From positions 4,092,001-4,156,000 of the forward strand of contig NZ_CP092915.1 in NCBI RefSeq assembly GCF_022557175.1: DNA of 64,000 nt, written 5' to 3'. The stretch comes from Mycolicibacterium sp. YH-1. GTDB lineage: Bacteria > Actinomycetota > Actinomycetes > Mycobacteriales > Mycobacteriaceae. Shown one piece after another: positions 63,836 to 64,000 of this stretch. Within the stretch, counting starts at the first letter, position 1. Each line of letters begins with the position of its first letter. The notes below the pieces were generated by a model. That model saw only the letters and a program-made list of their open reading frames with translations. It had not been told where the DNA came from and did no database searches. The position numbers and the translations under genes are program-made.

Positions 63836-64000
63836 ATGGCGCTGAATCTGAGCGGGGCGACGGTCGTTCTGCTGCCCGGAACGGGCTCCGATGACGACTA
63901 CATCTACCGCGTGTTCGCCCCCGCCCTGCACGACGTGGGTGCCACCGTGGTGACACCGCCGCCGAACCCGAATCGCCTCGTCGACGGGTATCGCGACGAG
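63836..64000 (+). CDS. Conserved hypothetical, possibly alpha/beta hydrolase (N-terminal part)
   Basis: 55 codons in the window, running off the end. GATVVLLPGTGSDDDYIYRV gives the first strand and a Gly-rich oxyanion-type loop of alpha/beta hydrolases. ATG 63836. In the place of Rv2695. Too short to say more. Confidence 0.7.
   Translation, partial: MALNLSGATVVLLPGTGSDDDYIYRVFAPALHDVGATVVTPPPNPNRLVDGYRDE

Overview
The window is high-GC actinobacterial DNA, most likely a rapidly growing Mycobacterium (Mycolicibacterium). From about 39 kb onward the gene order follows what I recall of M. tuberculosis Rv2667 to Rv2695: clpC2, an exported protein, a GNAT enzyme, zapE, a RibD-like reductase, a secreted hydrolase, aftC, msrB, chdC, hemY, hemE, DUF3000, RNase D, dxs, TrmA-like, APC permease, ceoB, ceoC, DUF3159 and an OB-fold protein. 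Chromosomal genes show GTG starts, ATGA/GTGA overlaps and strong third-position GC.

Layout. (1) 1-6.8 kb: minus-strand respiratory nitrate reductase operon narK-narG-narH-narJ, with narJ cut by the window edge. (2) 6.9-12.3 kb: a cupin gene and a sulfide/persulfide detoxification cluster: SQR-like flavoprotein, persulfide-dioxygenase/rhodanese, membrane rhodanese, a CstR-like CsoR-family repressor, DUF302 and a TauE-type exporter. Palindromic TACCC-GGGTA operators lie between the divergent units and before the repressor gene. (3) 12.4-16.2 kb: a Tat-exported polysaccharide deacetylase, an SDR enzyme, a lipoprotein, tRNA-Val(CAC), and the tRNA cluster Gly(GCC)-Cys(GCA)-Val(GAC). (4) 16.2-35.5 kb: an accessory island of visibly lower GC, full of unrecognised membrane proteins, with a TIR protein, a UDG-fold protein, a small serine recombinase with a res-like site, a phage-portal-like protein coupled to a 982-residue membrane protein, an excisionase, and remnants of two tyrosine integrases and a HigA-type antitoxin. 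(5) 35.7-39.2 kb: F420-type enzyme, cytochrome P450 with divergent TetR regulator, lipoprotein and SRPBCC protein. (6) 39.2-64 kb: the conserved core listed above, with nhaA between dxs and the TrmA-like gene.

The sulfur cluster reads as a self-contained regulon: sulfide is oxidised to persulfide, persulfide is oxidised and transferred by rhodaneses, sulfite or a related anion is exported, and the whole is probably sensed by the two-cysteine repressor. The core segment joins heme synthesis (hemE, hemY, chdC), isoprenoid synthesis (dxs), cell-wall arabinan (aftC), oxidised-protein repair (msrB) and potassium uptake control (ceoB/ceoC).

The island sits at the tRNA-Gly/Cys/Val cluster, which I recall as the phiRv2 prophage site in M. 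tuberculosis. It looks like a hotspot rebuilt by several insertions. Its most unusual contents are the portal-like/membrane pair at 23.2-27.5 kb, the three-gene membrane operon at 17.3-19.7 kb, the TIR protein with a second domain, and a dispersed family of membrane-anchored proteins sharing short motifs. Functions for these are inferences, not identifications.
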